From positions 1,984,001 to 2,048,000 of the forward strand of contig NZ_CP035491.1 in assembly GCF_004135405.1 (NCBI RefSeq): DNA of 64,000 nt. Direction: 5' to 3'. Positions 54,315-63,754 of the stretch are shown here, piece by piece (within the stretch, counting starts at the first letter, position 1; the number at the start of each line of letters is the position of its first letter). Both the position numbers and the translations under genes were made by a program. This stretch comes from Agromyces protaetiae. GTDB lineage: Bacteria; Actinomycetota; Actinomycetes; Actinomycetales; Microbacteriaceae. The notes under the pieces were generated by a model, which had not been told where the DNA came from, searched no databases, and was given only the letters and a program-made list of their open reading frames with translations.

Positions 54315-56069
54315 GTGGGTCGTCATAGCATCGCCGCTGCGCCGGCGAAGAAGTCCAAGCGCGCCCTCGTGCTCTCGATCGTCGCGGCGGCCGCAGTCGT
54401 CGGCGTCATCGGTTCGGGCGTCTACCTGTGGGTCGGCGGGCACTTGAACCCGCTCTTCGCGTCCGCCGACGAACCGTCGTGCGAGAACGGCGTGCGCGAA
54501 CTCTCGGTCGTCGCCGACGCGACGGCGGCGAAGTACGTCACCGAGGTCGCCGCCGCGTTCGACAAGGCCGAGAAGGGATGCGTCGAGACCGAGGTCCGTT
54601 CGCAGGAGTCCGCCGACTCCGCGGCGATGGTCGCCGGCGGCGGGCTCGAAGCCGACGTCTGGATCCCCGACTCGAGCGTGTGGGTGCAGCGCGCCGGCGC
54701 GACCGCGTCGTCGCTCGGCCGTCCGGCGCCCGAGCTCGACGCGCGCGGATCGGTCGCGAGCTCGCCCGTCGTGTTCGCAGCCCCCGCGTCGAAGGCCCCA
54801 GAAATCGCGGCCGAGCCCGTCACCTGGGCGCGCGTCATCGGCGGCACCCTTCCCGCGATCCTCCCCGACCCCGAGGCGCAGGCCGCGAGCCTCGCCGGGC
54901 TCTACGCGCTCAAGGGGCACAGTTCGGCCGAAGACCCCCGCCAGTTCGCGGGCGCCATGATCGCCCTCGGCAAGGCCATCCCCGCCTCGCCGAGCGCCGC
55001 CTTCGGCGCCCTCCCGTCGACGCCCACCGCGACCGTCGTCATCACGAGCGAAGCGCAGCTGGCCGCCTACAACCTCGACGAAGAGGTCGACCCGCTCGTC
55101 GCCGCCTATCCGACCGACGGCACCGTCGCCCTCGACTACCCGTTCATCGTCCTGAAAGACCGCGAGGCCGAAGCCGACAAGGCCGCGGCCGCCGCGGCAC
55201 TCGCCGCCGAGAACGCCGACGCCGACACCGAAGCCGAGTTCGTCGAGAAGGGCAAGCCCCTCCTCGAGCGGTTCCAGCAGGCGCTCGTCGACGCGCAGAA
55301 GGTGCGCGCCGCGTTCGGGTTCCGCGAACCCGACGGCACCGGCGAACTCGACATCGCCGGCATCACGAAGGACGCGCCCGTCGCGCCCTCCGCGATCGAC
55401 TCGCTCGCCCAACTCGACATCCTCCGGTCGTGGGCGGTGCTCACGCTCCGCTCGCGCATGCTCGCCGTCATCGACGTGTCGGGCTCGATGGAGGAGCCCG
55501 CCGCCAACGGCCTGCGCCGCATCGACATCTTCCAGCAGGCCGCCGTCGGCGCCATGTCGAAGTTCTCGGGCGAGGTCGAGCTCGGCGTGTGGGTGTTCTC
55601 GACCGCACGCAACGGCGACCTCGACTACGAAGACCTCTCGCCCATCGCGCCGCTCGCCGACCTCGCCCACACGCAGGAGATCCAGCAGATCATCGGTTCG
55701 CTGCCCGCGAGGCTCGGCGGTGCGACGGGCCTCTACGACACGACGCTCGCCGCCGTGCAGCGCGTGCAAGAGACGTACGACCCCGACAAGGTCAACTCCG
55801 TGCTGCTCTTCACCGACGGCAAGAACGAAGACGAGAACGGCATCTCGCTCGACCAGCTCATCGCCGAGCTGCAGCAGATGCACGACCCCAAGCGACCGGT
55901 TCCCGTCATCATGATCGGGTTCGGTCCCGACACCGACGTCGCGGCGATGCAGCAGATCGCCCAGGTCACCGGCGGTGCCGCCTACAGTGCGGCGCAGCCC
56001 GAAGACCTGAGCAAGGTGCTCGTCGACGCGCTCTCCCAGCGCAGCTGCCGTCCGAACTGCGGCGGCTGA
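54315..56069 (+). CDS. Membrane-anchored solute-binding + von Willebrand A protein
   Basis: This 584-residue protein starts at GTG 54315 after GGAG. A basic N-terminus and one membrane helix (ALVLSIVAAAAVVGVIGSGVY, residues ~19-39) precede a periplasmic-binding-protein-like domain (~60-330: LSVVADATAAKYVTEVAAAF, ADVWIPDSSVWV). A VWA domain (~380-575) follows, with MIDAS DVSGSM (387-392), later TGLYDT and FTDGKNED. The Cys-containing end (SCRPNCGG) may form a disulfide. This arrangement resembles actinobacterial substrate-binding/VWA surface proteins of unknown role. Confidence 0.88.
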   Translation: MGRHSIAAAPAKKSKRALVLSIVAAAAVVGVIGSGVYLWVGGHLNPLFASADEPSCENGVRELSVVADATAAKYVTEVAAAFDKAEKGCVETEVRSQESADSAAMVAGGGLEADVWIPDSSVWVQRAGATASSLGRPAPELDARGSVASSPVVFAAPASKAPEIAAEPVTWARVIGGTLPAILPDPEAQAASLAGLYALKGHSSAEDPRQFAGAMIALGKAIPASPSAAFGALPSTPTATVVITSEAQLAAYNLDEEVDPLVAAYPTDGTVALDYPFIVLKDREAEADKAAAAAALAAENADADTEAEFVEKGKPLLERFQQALVDAQKVRAAFGFREPDGTGELDIAGITKDAPVAPSAIDSLAQLDILRSWAVLTLRSRMLAVIDVSGSMEEPAANGLRRIDIFQQAAVGAMSKFSGEVELGVWVFSTARNGDLDYEDLSPIAPLADLAHTQEIQQIIGSLPARLGGATGLYDTTLAAVQRVQETYDPDKVNSVLLFTDGKNEDENGISLDQLIAELQQMHDPKRPVPVIMIGFGPDTDVAAMQQIAQVTGGAAYSAAQPEDLSKVLVDALSQRSCRPNCGG

Positions 56070-56097
56070 GCGCGGCGCGTACGGACGAGACACGGCA

Positions 56098-56126
56098 GGG
56101 GCCGGGCGGATGATCCGCCCGGCCCC
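56098..56126. terminator. Strong bidirectional terminator
   Basis: GGGGCCGGGCGGAT (56098-56111) and its complement (56113-56126) make a 12-14 bp stem between the convergent VWA and MFS genes. Confidence 0.8.
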
Positions 56127-56149
56127 TGGTCGTCGATGGAACGCGAAGC

Positions 56150-57715
56150 TCAGTGCCCGCCGTGGTGCGCGTCGGCGCCCTCGACCATGTCGGCGGGCCG
56201 ACGCACGAAGAACGCGCCGACGATCGCCACGATCGAGATGATCGCGCCGACGAGGAACGCCGTGCGGATGCCCGACGCCTCGGCCGCGAACGCCGTCGCG
56301 CCGGCCGACTGCGCGGCGAGTTGCTGCGCGGTCAGCACGGTGATGAAGAGCGCCGTGCCGGCCGCGCCCGCGACCTGCTGCACGGTGCCGACGATCGCCG
56401 AGCCGTACGAGTAGAACTTCGGCTGCACCGATCCGAGCGCCGACGTGAAGAGCGGCGTGAACATGAACGCGAGGCCGATCGACAGCACGACGTGCATCGC
56501 GAGCACGAACCATTCGGATGTCTCGGGGCCCACGGTCGTGAGCGCCCACAGCACGCCGCTCACGACGATGCTGCCGGGCACGAGGAGCGGACGCGGGCCG
56601 TAGCGGTCGAACAGCCGGCCGACGGTCGGACCGAGGAGGCCCATCGCGAGGCCGCCGGGCAGGAGCAGGATGCCCGTCGCGAGCGGCTCGAGCTTCAGCA
56701 CGTTCTGCAGGTATACGGGCAACACGATGATGGTGCCGAACAGCGCCGCCATCATGACGACCATGAGCGCGACCGACACGGCGAAGTTGCCCGACTTGAA
56801 GGTGCGGAGGTCGAGGAGGGCGGCGTCGCGGCGCTGGAGCACGAGCTGGCGTGCGACGAAGGCCGCGATGCCGGCGGCGCCCACGGCGAGCGTCGCCCAG
56901 AGGAGTCCCGCCGGCGTCGCACCGCTCGCCTCGCCGCCCGCGAGGCTCAACCCGTAGACGAGTCCGCCGAAGCCGATCGCCGAAAGCACGATCGAGAACA
57001 CGTCGATGGGCAGCCGCTCGGTGTCGCCGACGCTCGTGACGCGGCGCGCGCCGATGAGGAGCATGACGACGGCGATCGGCAGCACGAGCCAGAACATGAA
57101 GCGCCAGTTGAGGAAGCTCAGGATGAGGCCCGAGATCGCGGGGCCGATCGCTGGGGCCACCGACATGACGATCGACACGCGACCCATGAAGCGGCCGCGG
57201 TCGCGCGGCGGAACGACGGTCATGATCGTCGTCATGAGGAGGGGCATCATGATCGCGGTGCCCGTCGCCTGCACGATGCGGCCCGCGAGGAGCAGCTCGA
57301 ATCCGGGGGCGACGGCCGCGAGGAGCGTGCCCGCCGAGAAGAGGCTCATGGCCGCGATGAACACCGGCCGGGTCGGGAACCGTTTGATGAGGAAGCCCGT
57401 GATCGGGATGACGACGGCCATCGTCAGCAGGAAGCCCGTCGTGAGCCACTGGGCGGCGCTCAGGCTCACCTGGAGGTCGACGACGAGGTGCGGGATCGCG
57501 ACGCCCATGATCGTCTCGTTGAGGAAGACGACGAAGGTCGCGCCGAGCAGCAGCCAGATGACGCGCGTGTCGGCGGGCGGTGCGGCAGACGTGCTGCCGG
57601 TCGCGGGTGCCGCGTGCGTCGCGGGTGCGTTCGCAGCGGCCTCGGCGGCGGAGTCGCCGATCGCCGGGTCGCTCCGGGTGTCGAGGTCGTCGAGAGCGCG
57701 TTCGGTCACAAGCAT
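56150..57715 (-). CDS. MFS drug exporter, DHA2 (EmrB/QacA) family
   Basis: This 521-residue transporter has about fourteen helices. FLNETIMGVAIPHLVVDLQVSLSAAQWL is the DHA2 start (given by its first part NETIMGVAIPHL), followed by LTMAVVIPITGFLIKRF and motif A-like PPRDRGRFMGRVS. The start at 57715 gives MLVTERALDDL. The frame upstream to 57850 crosses the palindrome and is not expected to be coding. The C-terminus is His-rich (DAHHGGH). It probably exports toxic compounds. Confidence 0.92.
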   Translation of the reverse strand: MLVTERALDDLDTRSDPAIGDSAAEAAANAPATHAAPATGSTSAAPPADTRVIWLLLGATFVVFLNETIMGVAIPHLVVDLQVSLSAAQWLTTGFLLTMAVVIPITGFLIKRFPTRPVFIAAMSLFSAGTLLAAVAPGFELLLAGRIVQATGTAIMMPLLMTTIMTVVPPRDRGRFMGRVSIVMSVAPAIGPAISGLILSFLNWRFMFWLVLPIAVVMLLIGARRVTSVGDTERLPIDVFSIVLSAIGFGGLVYGLSLAGGEASGATPAGLLWATLAVGAAGIAAFVARQLVLQRRDAALLDLRTFKSGNFAVSVALMVVMMAALFGTIIVLPVYLQNVLKLEPLATGILLLPGGLAMGLLGPTVGRLFDRYGPRPLLVPGSIVVSGVLWALTTVGPETSEWFVLAMHVVLSIGLAFMFTPLFTSALGSVQPKFYSYGSAIVGTVQQVAGAAGTALFITVLTAQQLAAQSAGATAFAAEASGIRTAFLVGAIISIVAIVGAFFVRRPADMVEGADAHHGGH

Positions 57716-57840
57716 CCAATCGAGGCCGTCGCGCAGCGCGGACGACCGGTCTCGTGGTGTGGGGTCTGGAGTGCCGATGAAGTCGGTATCGAGCGACAAC
57801 CGCGGACGGTCGTCGCGCATTCCCGGAAACGGCGAATCAT

Positions 57841-57864
57841 CGCAACGCATTCGAACGCGTTGCG
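57841..57864. promoter_or_regulatory. 24-bp near-perfect palindrome upstream of the MFS exporter
   Basis: CGCAACGC and GCGTTGCG flank TTCGAA. 22 of 24 positions match the reverse complement. It lies in the 174-base gap between the 47-residue ORF and the exporter gene and could be a TetR/MarR-type operator or the terminator of the nad operon. Confidence 0.55.
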
Positions 57865-57889
57865 AGCGAGAGGGGAACGAGCGGCCGGC

Positions 57890-58033
57890 CTACGGAGCCG
57901 GCGCGGGCCCGTCGGTCGGCGTGGCCTCGGGCAGGAAGCCCTTCAGCAGCTCTTCTTCGGGGGCGAGCTCGACCTCGAGGTCGCGGTCGGCCTCGTCGGC
58001 GTTCGTGCGCTCTTCAGGGGTGGAGTCGGTCAT
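57890..58033 (-). CDS. 47-residue acidic protein coupled to the cysteine desulfurase gene
   Basis: A short ORF begins MTDSTPEERTNADEADRDLE and ends PTDGPAPAP. It overlaps the cysteine desulfurase stop by ATGA and uses genome-typical codons. It is rich in Glu/Asp with a possible short helix (EEELLKGFLPE). The function is unknown. Its place at the end of the NAD operon suggests expression with it. Confidence 0.65.
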   Translation of the reverse strand: MTDSTPEERTNADEADRDLEVELAPEEELLKGFLPEATPTDGPAPAP

Positions 58034-59175
58034 GCGCCCACGATACCGCGCACCGCCGACACGGCGCGGATGACGGCGGATGCCGCGGTGTCGATCTCTG
58101 CGGCCGTGGTTTCGCGGCCGAGGGTGAACCGCACGGCGGTCTGCGCGAGCTCGGGGGAGTACCCCATCGCCGTGAGCACGTGCGAGGGCTCATCGCGGCC
58201 CGCGGCGCACGCCGATCCGCTCGACGAGAGCACGCCGTCGCGTTCGAGTTCGAGGAGCACGGCTTCGCCGGCGGCTCTCGGGAACACGAACGACGCCGTG
58301 CCCGGCAGTCGAGATTCGGGGTCGCCGGTCAGCAGCGCCCCCTCGATCGACCCGAGTACGCGCGCCACGAGCGAGGCCGACAGGGCGCCGACGCGGGCCG
58401 AGGCATCCGCCCGCTCCTGCTCGGCGAGGCCGAGCGCCGTCGCGAACGCGACCGCGCCGGCGACGTTCTCGGTGCCCGAGCGCTTGCCGCGCTCCTGCCC
58501 GCCGCCGTGCAGCACGGGTTCGAGGGGGAGGCGACCGCGCACGACGAGCGCGCCCGTGCCCTTGGGCGCGCCGACCTTGTGGCCCGCGAGCGAGAGCGCG
58601 TCGACGCCGAGCGCGTCGAGCGAGAGCGGCAGCCATCCGGCCGCTTGCACGGCGTCGGTGTGCACGAGCGCTCCGTGTGCGCGCGCCATCTCGGCGAGGG
58701 TCGCGATCGGCTGCACCGTGCCGACCTCGTTGTTCGCGAGCTGGACCGACACGAGCGTCGTGTCGGGCCGGATGACCCGCGCAAGCGCCTCGGGCCGTAC
58801 GACGCCGCCCGCGTCGACCTCGACGTGCGACACCTCGAAGCCGTGGAGGCGCCGAAGGGCGTCGGCGGACTCGAGCACGGCCTCGTGCTCGACGGTCGAC
58901 ACGACGACGTGCCGTCCGCGAGGATTCGCGAGCCCGAGGCCCTTGACGGCGAGGTTGTCGGCCTCGGTGCCGCCGCTCGTGAACACGACGTCGCCGGGGC
59001 GTGCTCCGACCGCGCGGGCGACCTCCTCGCGCGCCCACGCGAGCGCCCGCGCGGCCTCGTCGCCGAGCCCGTGGCGGCTCGACGGGTTGCCGAACGCGCC
59101 CGTGAGGTACGGCCACATCGCCTCGAGCGCCTCGCGGCGCACGGGGCTCGTCGCCGCGTGGTCGAGGAAGATCAC
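58030..59175 (-). CDS. Cysteine desulfurase (NifS/IscS-like)
   Basis: This 381-residue PLP enzyme starts at GTG 59175 (VIFLDHAATSPVRREAL). The PLP Lys lies in SLAGHKVGAPKG, the His in TVEHEAV and the reactive Cys in SSGSACAAGRDEPSH. In operons with nadA and nadB such enzymes build the 4Fe-4S cluster of NadA, the NifS-like role described in Bacillus. It overlaps nadC by GTGA. Confidence 0.93.
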   Translation of the reverse strand: MIFLDHAATSPVRREALEAMWPYLTGAFGNPSSRHGLGDEAARALAWAREEVARAVGARPGDVVFTSGGTEADNLAVKGLGLANPRGRHVVVSTVEHEAVLESADALRRLHGFEVSHVEVDAGGVVRPEALARVIRPDTTLVSVQLANNEVGTVQPIATLAEMARAHGALVHTDAVQAAGWLPLSLDALGVDALSLAGHKVGAPKGTGALVVRGRLPLEPVLHGGGQERGKRSGTENVAGAVAFATALGLAEQERADASARVGALSASLVARVLGSIEGALLTGDPESRLPGTASFVFPRAAGEAVLLELERDGVLSSSGSACAAGRDEPSHVLTAMGYSPELAQTAVRFTLGRETTAAEIDTAASAVIRAVSAVRGIVGA

Positions 59176-60068
59176 GCGGAGTCGCCGCCCGCGTTCGCGT
59201 TCGCGAGGGCGGGTGCAGTCTCGATGACCGCGTCGAGCCCGAGGTCGAGCGACCGCACCGAGTGCGTGAGCGCCCCGACCGAGACGACGTCGACGCCCGT
59301 CGCGGCGATCGCGGCGACGGTGTCGAGGTTGACGCCGCCCGACGCCTCGACGATCGCGCGGCCGCCGATGCGGGCGACGCCCGCGCGCAGGTCGTCGAGC
59401 GTGAAGTTGTCGAGCATGATCGTGTCGGCGCCGCCCGCGAGCACGGCATCGAGCTGGTCGAGCCGGTCGATCTCGACCTCGAGGTGGGCGGTGTGCGGCA
59501 TCCGGTCGCGCGCCGCGCGGAGCGCCGTCGCGAGGTCGCGTCCGCCGGCGGTGAGCACCGCGAGGTGATTGTCCTTGGCCATGATCGCGTCGGACAGCGA
59601 GCGGCGATGGTTGCGGCCGCCGCCGTCGCGCACGGCCTGCCGTTCGAGGCTGCGGAGGCCCGGCGTGGTCTTGCGGGTGTCGACGATGCGCGCACGCGTG
59701 CCCGCGATCGCGGCGACGTACTGCGCCGTGAGCGTCGCGATGCCGCTCATGCGCTGGACGAGGTTGAGGCCCACGCGTTCGGCGGTCAGCATGCCGCGAG
59801 CCGGGCCCCCGACACGCGCGAGGTGCTCGCCGCGCTCGAAGCGCTCGCCGTCGGCCTTGAGGGCCGTCACGCGGATGCGGTCGTCGACGATCCGGAACGC
59901 CGCCGCGAACACCTCGATGCCGCTCAAGACGCCGGGCTCGCGCGCGACGAGGTCGGCGGTGGCCGTGGCATCCGCCGGAATGAGCGTCTCGCTCGTGAGG
60001 TCGCCCCAAGGGGCGTCTTCATCGAGCGCGGCGGTCACGATGCGGTCGATCTCGCGTCGGTCGGTCAT
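59172..60068 (-). CDS. nadC: Nicotinate-nucleotide pyrophosphorylase (carboxylating)
   Basis: This 298-residue quinolinate phosphoribosyltransferase makes nicotinate mononucleotide from quinolinate and PRPP. The Arg/Lys-rich active-site set appears as VDTRKTTPGLRSLERQAVRDGGGRNHR (cited by its first residues, near 138-164), KDNHL and LEVEIDRLDQL, then VEASGGVNLDTV. It overlaps nadB by one base and follows nadA-nadB in pathway order. Confidence 0.95.
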   Translation of the reverse strand: MTDRREIDRIVTAALDEDAPWGDLTSETLIPADATATADLVAREPGVLSGIEVFAAAFRIVDDRIRVTALKADGERFERGEHLARVGGPARGMLTAERVGLNLVQRMSGIATLTAQYVAAIAGTRARIVDTRKTTPGLRSLERQAVRDGGGRNHRRSLSDAIMAKDNHLAVLTAGGRDLATALRAARDRMPHTAHLEVEIDRLDQLDAVLAGGADTIMLDNFTLDDLRAGVARIGGRAIVEASGGVNLDTVAAIAATGVDVVSVGALTHSVRSLDLGLDAVIETAPALANANAGGDSA

Positions 60069-61570
60069 CACGCGGCCTCCAGTTCGGCGTCGGCCGGGAC
60101 ATCCGACCGGTAGTGGGCGCCGACGCTCTCGCGACGCGCGAGCGCCGCGGCGACCGTGAGGCGCGCGAGGTCGAGCAGATTGCGGTCTTCCGTCGTGCGG
60201 CGGTCGACCGGTTCGGGCGCGACCCACGCGTCGAGCACGGCGGATGCCTCGCGCAGGCCGTGTTCGTCGCGCTCGAGCCCGACGTGCTGCCACATGAGGG
60301 ACTGCAGGGCGGCGCGGTCGACGAGCGACGAGGCATCCGGGGTCGTCGAGTCGTGGGACACCGCGGTCGCCGGGGGCGCAGACGGGGCCGGCGAGTCGAC
60401 GGGCGCGAGCGCTGCGATCGCTCGTGCCGCGCGGTCGGCGAACACCGCGGCCTCGAGCAGCGAGTTCGAGGCGAGCCGGTTGGCGCCGTGCACGCCCGTG
60501 CGGGCGCACTCGCCGACGGCGAAGAGGCCCGGCAGGCTCGTGCGGCCGTCGAGGTCGGTCACGATGCCGCCCATCGCGTAGTGGGCGGCGGGCGTGATCG
60601 GCACGGGTGCGACCGACCAGTCGTACCCGGCGTCGCGCACCTGCCGGTCGAGGCCTGGGAACCGCGCGGCGAGGAACTCGCCGCCGAGCGCCGTCGCGTC
60701 GAGGAAGACGGGCTCGCCGCCCTGCTCCTCCATGCGGTGCCACACGCCACGGGCGACGACGTCGCGCGGAGCGAGCTCGCCCCGTGGGTCGATCGCGAGC
60801 ATGAAGCGCTCGCCCGAGGCATCCCGCAGCACCGCGCCCTCGCCGCGCACGGCCTCGGAGATGAGCGGTGTGCCGGGCGCCGCGAGCGCCGTCGGGTGGA
60901 ACTGCACGAACTCGAGGTCGGCGATCTCGGCGCCCGCGCGCCACGCCGCGGCGACGCCGTCGCCCGTCGCGACGGCCGGGTTCGTCGTGAACTTGTAGAG
61001 GCAGCCGGCGCCGCCCGTCGCGAGCACGACGACGTCGGCCCGGTGCTCGCCGAGCAGGCCGTCGGGGCCGAGCACGAGCGCGCCGACGACGCGGCCGGCT
61101 TCGACGACGAGGTCGGTGAGGATGGCCCGCTCGGTGATCGCGACCGCACGGCGGCGAACCGTCTCGACGAGCGCCGTCTCGATCGCAGCGCCCGTCGCGT
61201 CGCCGCCCGCGTGCAGGATGCGGGCGCGCGAGTGCGCCGCCTCGAGCCCGCGCGAGACGCCCGATTCGTCGTGGTCGAACTCGACGCCGAACCGGATGAG
61301 GTCGCGCACGCGCGCGGGACCCTCGTCGACGAGCACGCGCACCGCCGTGGGGTCGCAGAGGCCCGCACCCGCGGCGATCGTGTCGTCGAAGTGGCGCTCT
61401 GCGGAGTCGTCGGGGAAGATCGCCGCCGCGATGCCGCCCTGCGCGTAGTGCGTCGAGCCGTTCGCGAGGTCGGCCTTCGTGACGAGCTCGACCCGGCAAC
61501 CTGCATCGGCGGCCTTGACGGCCGTCCACAGGCCGGCGATGCCGCCGCCGATGACGAGGACGCGGGTCAT
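60068..61570 (-). CDS. nadB: L-aspartate oxidase
   Basis: This 500-residue FAD enzyme oxidises L-aspartate to iminoaspartate. The FAD site is VLVIGGGIAGLWTAVKAA, with THYAQGGIAAAI after it, HSRARILHAGGDATG, the active region FVQFHPTALA and GVHGANRLASNSLLEA near the end. It overlaps nadA by ATGA and nadC by one base, so the three enzymes of quinolinate synthesis are translated together. Confidence 0.95.
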   Translation of the reverse strand: MTRVLVIGGGIAGLWTAVKAADAGCRVELVTKADLANGSTHYAQGGIAAAIFPDDSAERHFDDTIAAGAGLCDPTAVRVLVDEGPARVRDLIRFGVEFDHDESGVSRGLEAAHSRARILHAGGDATGAAIETALVETVRRRAVAITERAILTDLVVEAGRVVGALVLGPDGLLGEHRADVVVLATGGAGCLYKFTTNPAVATGDGVAAAWRAGAEIADLEFVQFHPTALAAPGTPLISEAVRGEGAVLRDASGERFMLAIDPRGELAPRDVVARGVWHRMEEQGGEPVFLDATALGGEFLAARFPGLDRQVRDAGYDWSVAPVPITPAAHYAMGGIVTDLDGRTSLPGLFAVGECARTGVHGANRLASNSLLEAAVFADRAARAIAALAPVDSPAPSAPPATAVSHDSTTPDASSLVDRAALQSLMWQHVGLERDEHGLREASAVLDAWVAPEPVDRRTTEDRNLLDLARLTVAAALARRESVGAHYRSDVPADAELEAA

Positions 61571-62973
61571 GCGCGGGGCTCCGGCGTCGCGGTCGCCGGG
61601 GAGGTGGATGTCGCGGCCGGCGCCGCGCTCCCGCCGAAGCGCTCGGGCGCCGACCCCTGCGGCTTCGCCGCGAGCATGCGCTCGAGCGCGAGCCGCGCGG
61701 GCGCGGCGACCTCGTCGGCCACCTGGATGCGGTTGACCACGCGGCCCTCGACGAGCTCTTCGAGCACCCATGCCAGGTAGCCCGGGTGGATGCGGTACAT
61801 CGTCGAGCACGGGCACACGACGGGGTCGAGGCAGAAGATCTCGTGCTGCGGGTTCTCGGCCGCGAGGCGCTGGACGAGGTTGATCTCGGTGCCGATCGCG
61901 AAGGTCGTGCCCGCGGGCGCGGCGGCGATGGCCTTCACGATGAAATCGGTCGACCCCGCGGCATCCGCCGCATCGACGACGGGCATCGGGCACTCGGGGT
62001 GCACGATGACCTGCACGCCGGGGTGCTCGGCACGCGCGCGCTCGATCTGCTCGACCGTGAACCGCTTGTGCACCGAGCAGAAGCCGTGCCAGAGGATGAC
62101 TCGGGCGTCTTCGAGCTGTTCGGCCGAGGACCCGCCGAGCGGGCGGCGCGGGTTCCACATCGGCATCTGCTCGAGCGGCACGCCCATGGCCTTCGCGGTG
62201 TTGCGGCCGAGGTGCTGGTCGGGGAAGAACAGCACGCGCTGCCCGCGCTCAAACGCCTGCTCGAGCACCGTGCGCGCGTTCGACGACGTGCACACGATGC
62301 CGCCGTGGCGGCCCACGAAGCCCTTGAGGGCGGCTGAGGAGTTCATGTAGGTCACGGGGATGACGGGCACGCGGCCGTCGGCGCCGGGCGTGTCGAGGTC
62401 GCCGTAGACCGTCGCGAGCTGCTCCCAGCACTCCTCGACGCTCGACTCGTCGGCCATGTCGGCCATCGAGCAGCCGGCCGCGAGGTTCGGCAGGATCACG
62501 GCCTGCTCGGGGCGGCTCAGAAGGTCGGCCGTCTCGGCCATGAAGTGGACGCCGCAGAACACGATCGCCTCGGCGTCGGGCTTCGTGAGCGCCGCGTTCG
62601 CGAGCTGGAACGAGTCGCCCACGAAGTCGGCGTGCTGCACGACCTCGTCGCGCTGGTAGAAGTGGCCGAGGATGACGACCCGGTCGCCGAGCGTCGCCTT
62701 CGCCGCGCGGATGCGGGCGTGCAGCTCGTCGTTCGTGGCCGTGCGGTATGCCTCGGGCAGCGCGCCCTGGCGCGGAGCGCCGGTCGGGATGACGTCGCCC
62801 TGCGAGGCGCCCGGGCCGTAGGCGACGGGGCCGCGGTCGAACTCCCACGGGCCGTCGGCGAGTTCGGGCGCGCACGTCGAGCCGGTCGCCTTGCCGGTCG
62901 AGATGAGTCGGATGCTTCGGTCGACGGATGCCGCGAGGCGGATGTCGCGGACCGGCGGAGTGACGATCGTCAT
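61567..62973 (-). CDS. nadA: Quinolinate synthase
   Basis: This 468-residue enzyme condenses iminoaspartate with DHAP using a 4Fe-4S cluster. Cluster Cys residues are seen in VFCGVHFMAETA, LPNLAAGCSMAD (or the later GFCSVH/HPECPMP) and DPVVCPCSTMYRIH. VILGHFYQRDEVVQHAD opens the core. A long N-terminal extension of ~80 residues and an Ala/Ser-rich tail are typical of actinobacterial NadA. It is first of the enzymes behind nrtR. Confidence 0.95.
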   Translation of the reverse strand: MTIVTPPVRDIRLAASVDRSIRLISTGKATGSTCAPELADGPWEFDRGPVAYGPGASQGDVIPTGAPRQGALPEAYRTATNDELHARIRAAKATLGDRVVILGHFYQRDEVVQHADFVGDSFQLANAALTKPDAEAIVFCGVHFMAETADLLSRPEQAVILPNLAAGCSMADMADESSVEECWEQLATVYGDLDTPGADGRVPVIPVTYMNSSAALKGFVGRHGGIVCTSSNARTVLEQAFERGQRVLFFPDQHLGRNTAKAMGVPLEQMPMWNPRRPLGGSSAEQLEDARVILWHGFCSVHKRFTVEQIERARAEHPGVQVIVHPECPMPVVDAADAAGSTDFIVKAIAAAPAGTTFAIGTEINLVQRLAAENPQHEIFCLDPVVCPCSTMYRIHPGYLAWVLEELVEGRVVNRIQVADEVAAPARLALERMLAAKPQGSAPERFGGSAAPAATSTSPATATPEPRA

Positions 62974-63014
62974 GGTGCGTTTCCTGTCTGGAAGGGGATC
63001 GACGTGAGGAGAGG

Positions 63015-63692
63015 TCAGCGGGAGCCGGCGAACGGCATGCGCGGCGGCGCCGCGCGGGGATCGAACCGGTAGAGGGCGGGCGGGCGGTGCGGCGTGCCGC
63101 TCTTGCGCTCGCCGGTGTCGACGAGGGCGCCCGAAGTCTCCATGGTGCGGCGGAAGTTGGCGGGGTCGAGGCGTTTGCGCAGCACGACCTCGTAGACGGC
63201 GCGAAGTTCGGCCATCGTGAAGGTCTCGCCGAGGAAGGCGTGCGCGAGGCCCGAGTACTCGAGCCTCGTGCGGAGCCGTGAGAGGGCGTACCCGATGATC
63301 GCGAGGTGGTCGAACGCGAGCGGCGGGAGCTCGTCTTCGTCGAACCACTGCACGTTCTCGTCGGCGACGGCTTGCTCGACCTCGTCGGAATGCACGAGCG
63401 CCCAGTACACGACCGACACGACGCGCTCGCCGGGGGAGCGGTCGACCGCGCCGAACGTGTAGAGCTGCTCGAGGTGCGCGGGTGCGAGGCCCGTCGTCTC
63501 TTCGAGGGTGCGTGCGGCGGCGGCCTCGAGGGCTTCGTCGACGGGGAGCCAACCGCCGGGCAGAGCCCAACGGCCGAGGCCGGGTTCACGCAGGCGGCGC
63601 ACGAGCGGCAGCCGCAGGCTCGGGCGCTCGGCGCCTTCGTCGGGGCTCAGGGCGAAGATGACGGTCGAGACGGCGAGGCGTGCGTGAGGCAT
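63015..63692 (-). CDS. nrtR: NrtR-type Nudix transcriptional regulator of NAD synthesis
   Basis: This 225-residue protein has an N-terminal Nudix-like fold (GRWALPGGWLPVDEALEAAAARTLEETTGL, shown by GGWLPVDE and RTLEETTG) and a C-terminal winged helix (FTMAELRAVYEVVLRKRLDPANFRRTM). NrtR proteins sense ADP-ribose and repress NAD genes. It lies directly before nadA on the same strand, and two GTCA-N3-TGAC sites precede it, so the whole operon is probably autoregulated. Confidence 0.92.
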   Translation of the reverse strand: MPHARLAVSTVIFALSPDEGAERPSLRLPLVRRLREPGLGRWALPGGWLPVDEALEAAAARTLEETTGLAPAHLEQLYTFGAVDRSPGERVVSVVYWALVHSDEVEQAVADENVQWFDEDELPPLAFDHLAIIGYALSRLRTRLEYSGLAHAFLGETFTMAELRAVYEVVLRKRLDPANFRRTMETSGALVDTGERKSGTPHRPPALYRFDPRAAPPRMPFAGSR

Positions 63693-63718
63693 CCGGAACC
63701 TTCCCTTCCGACCCTTAG

Positions 63719-63731
63719 AGTCACGATGACT
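63719..63731. promoter_or_regulatory. NrtR operator 1
   Basis: AGTCA, three bases, TGACT is a perfect palindrome upstream of nrtR. Confidence 0.62.
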
Positions 63732-63754
63732 TGAAGTGCTGGATGCAGCTTACA

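Noticed and set aside
54213..57719. 1168-residue open frame on the minus strand
   Set aside because: It runs antisense to the VWA gene and in another frame of the MFS gene; its Arg/Asp/His-rich composition is that of GC-rich shadow frames.
56153..59227. 1024-residue open frame on the plus strand
   Set aside because: It is antisense to the MFS, desulfurase and small genes, with shadow-type composition.
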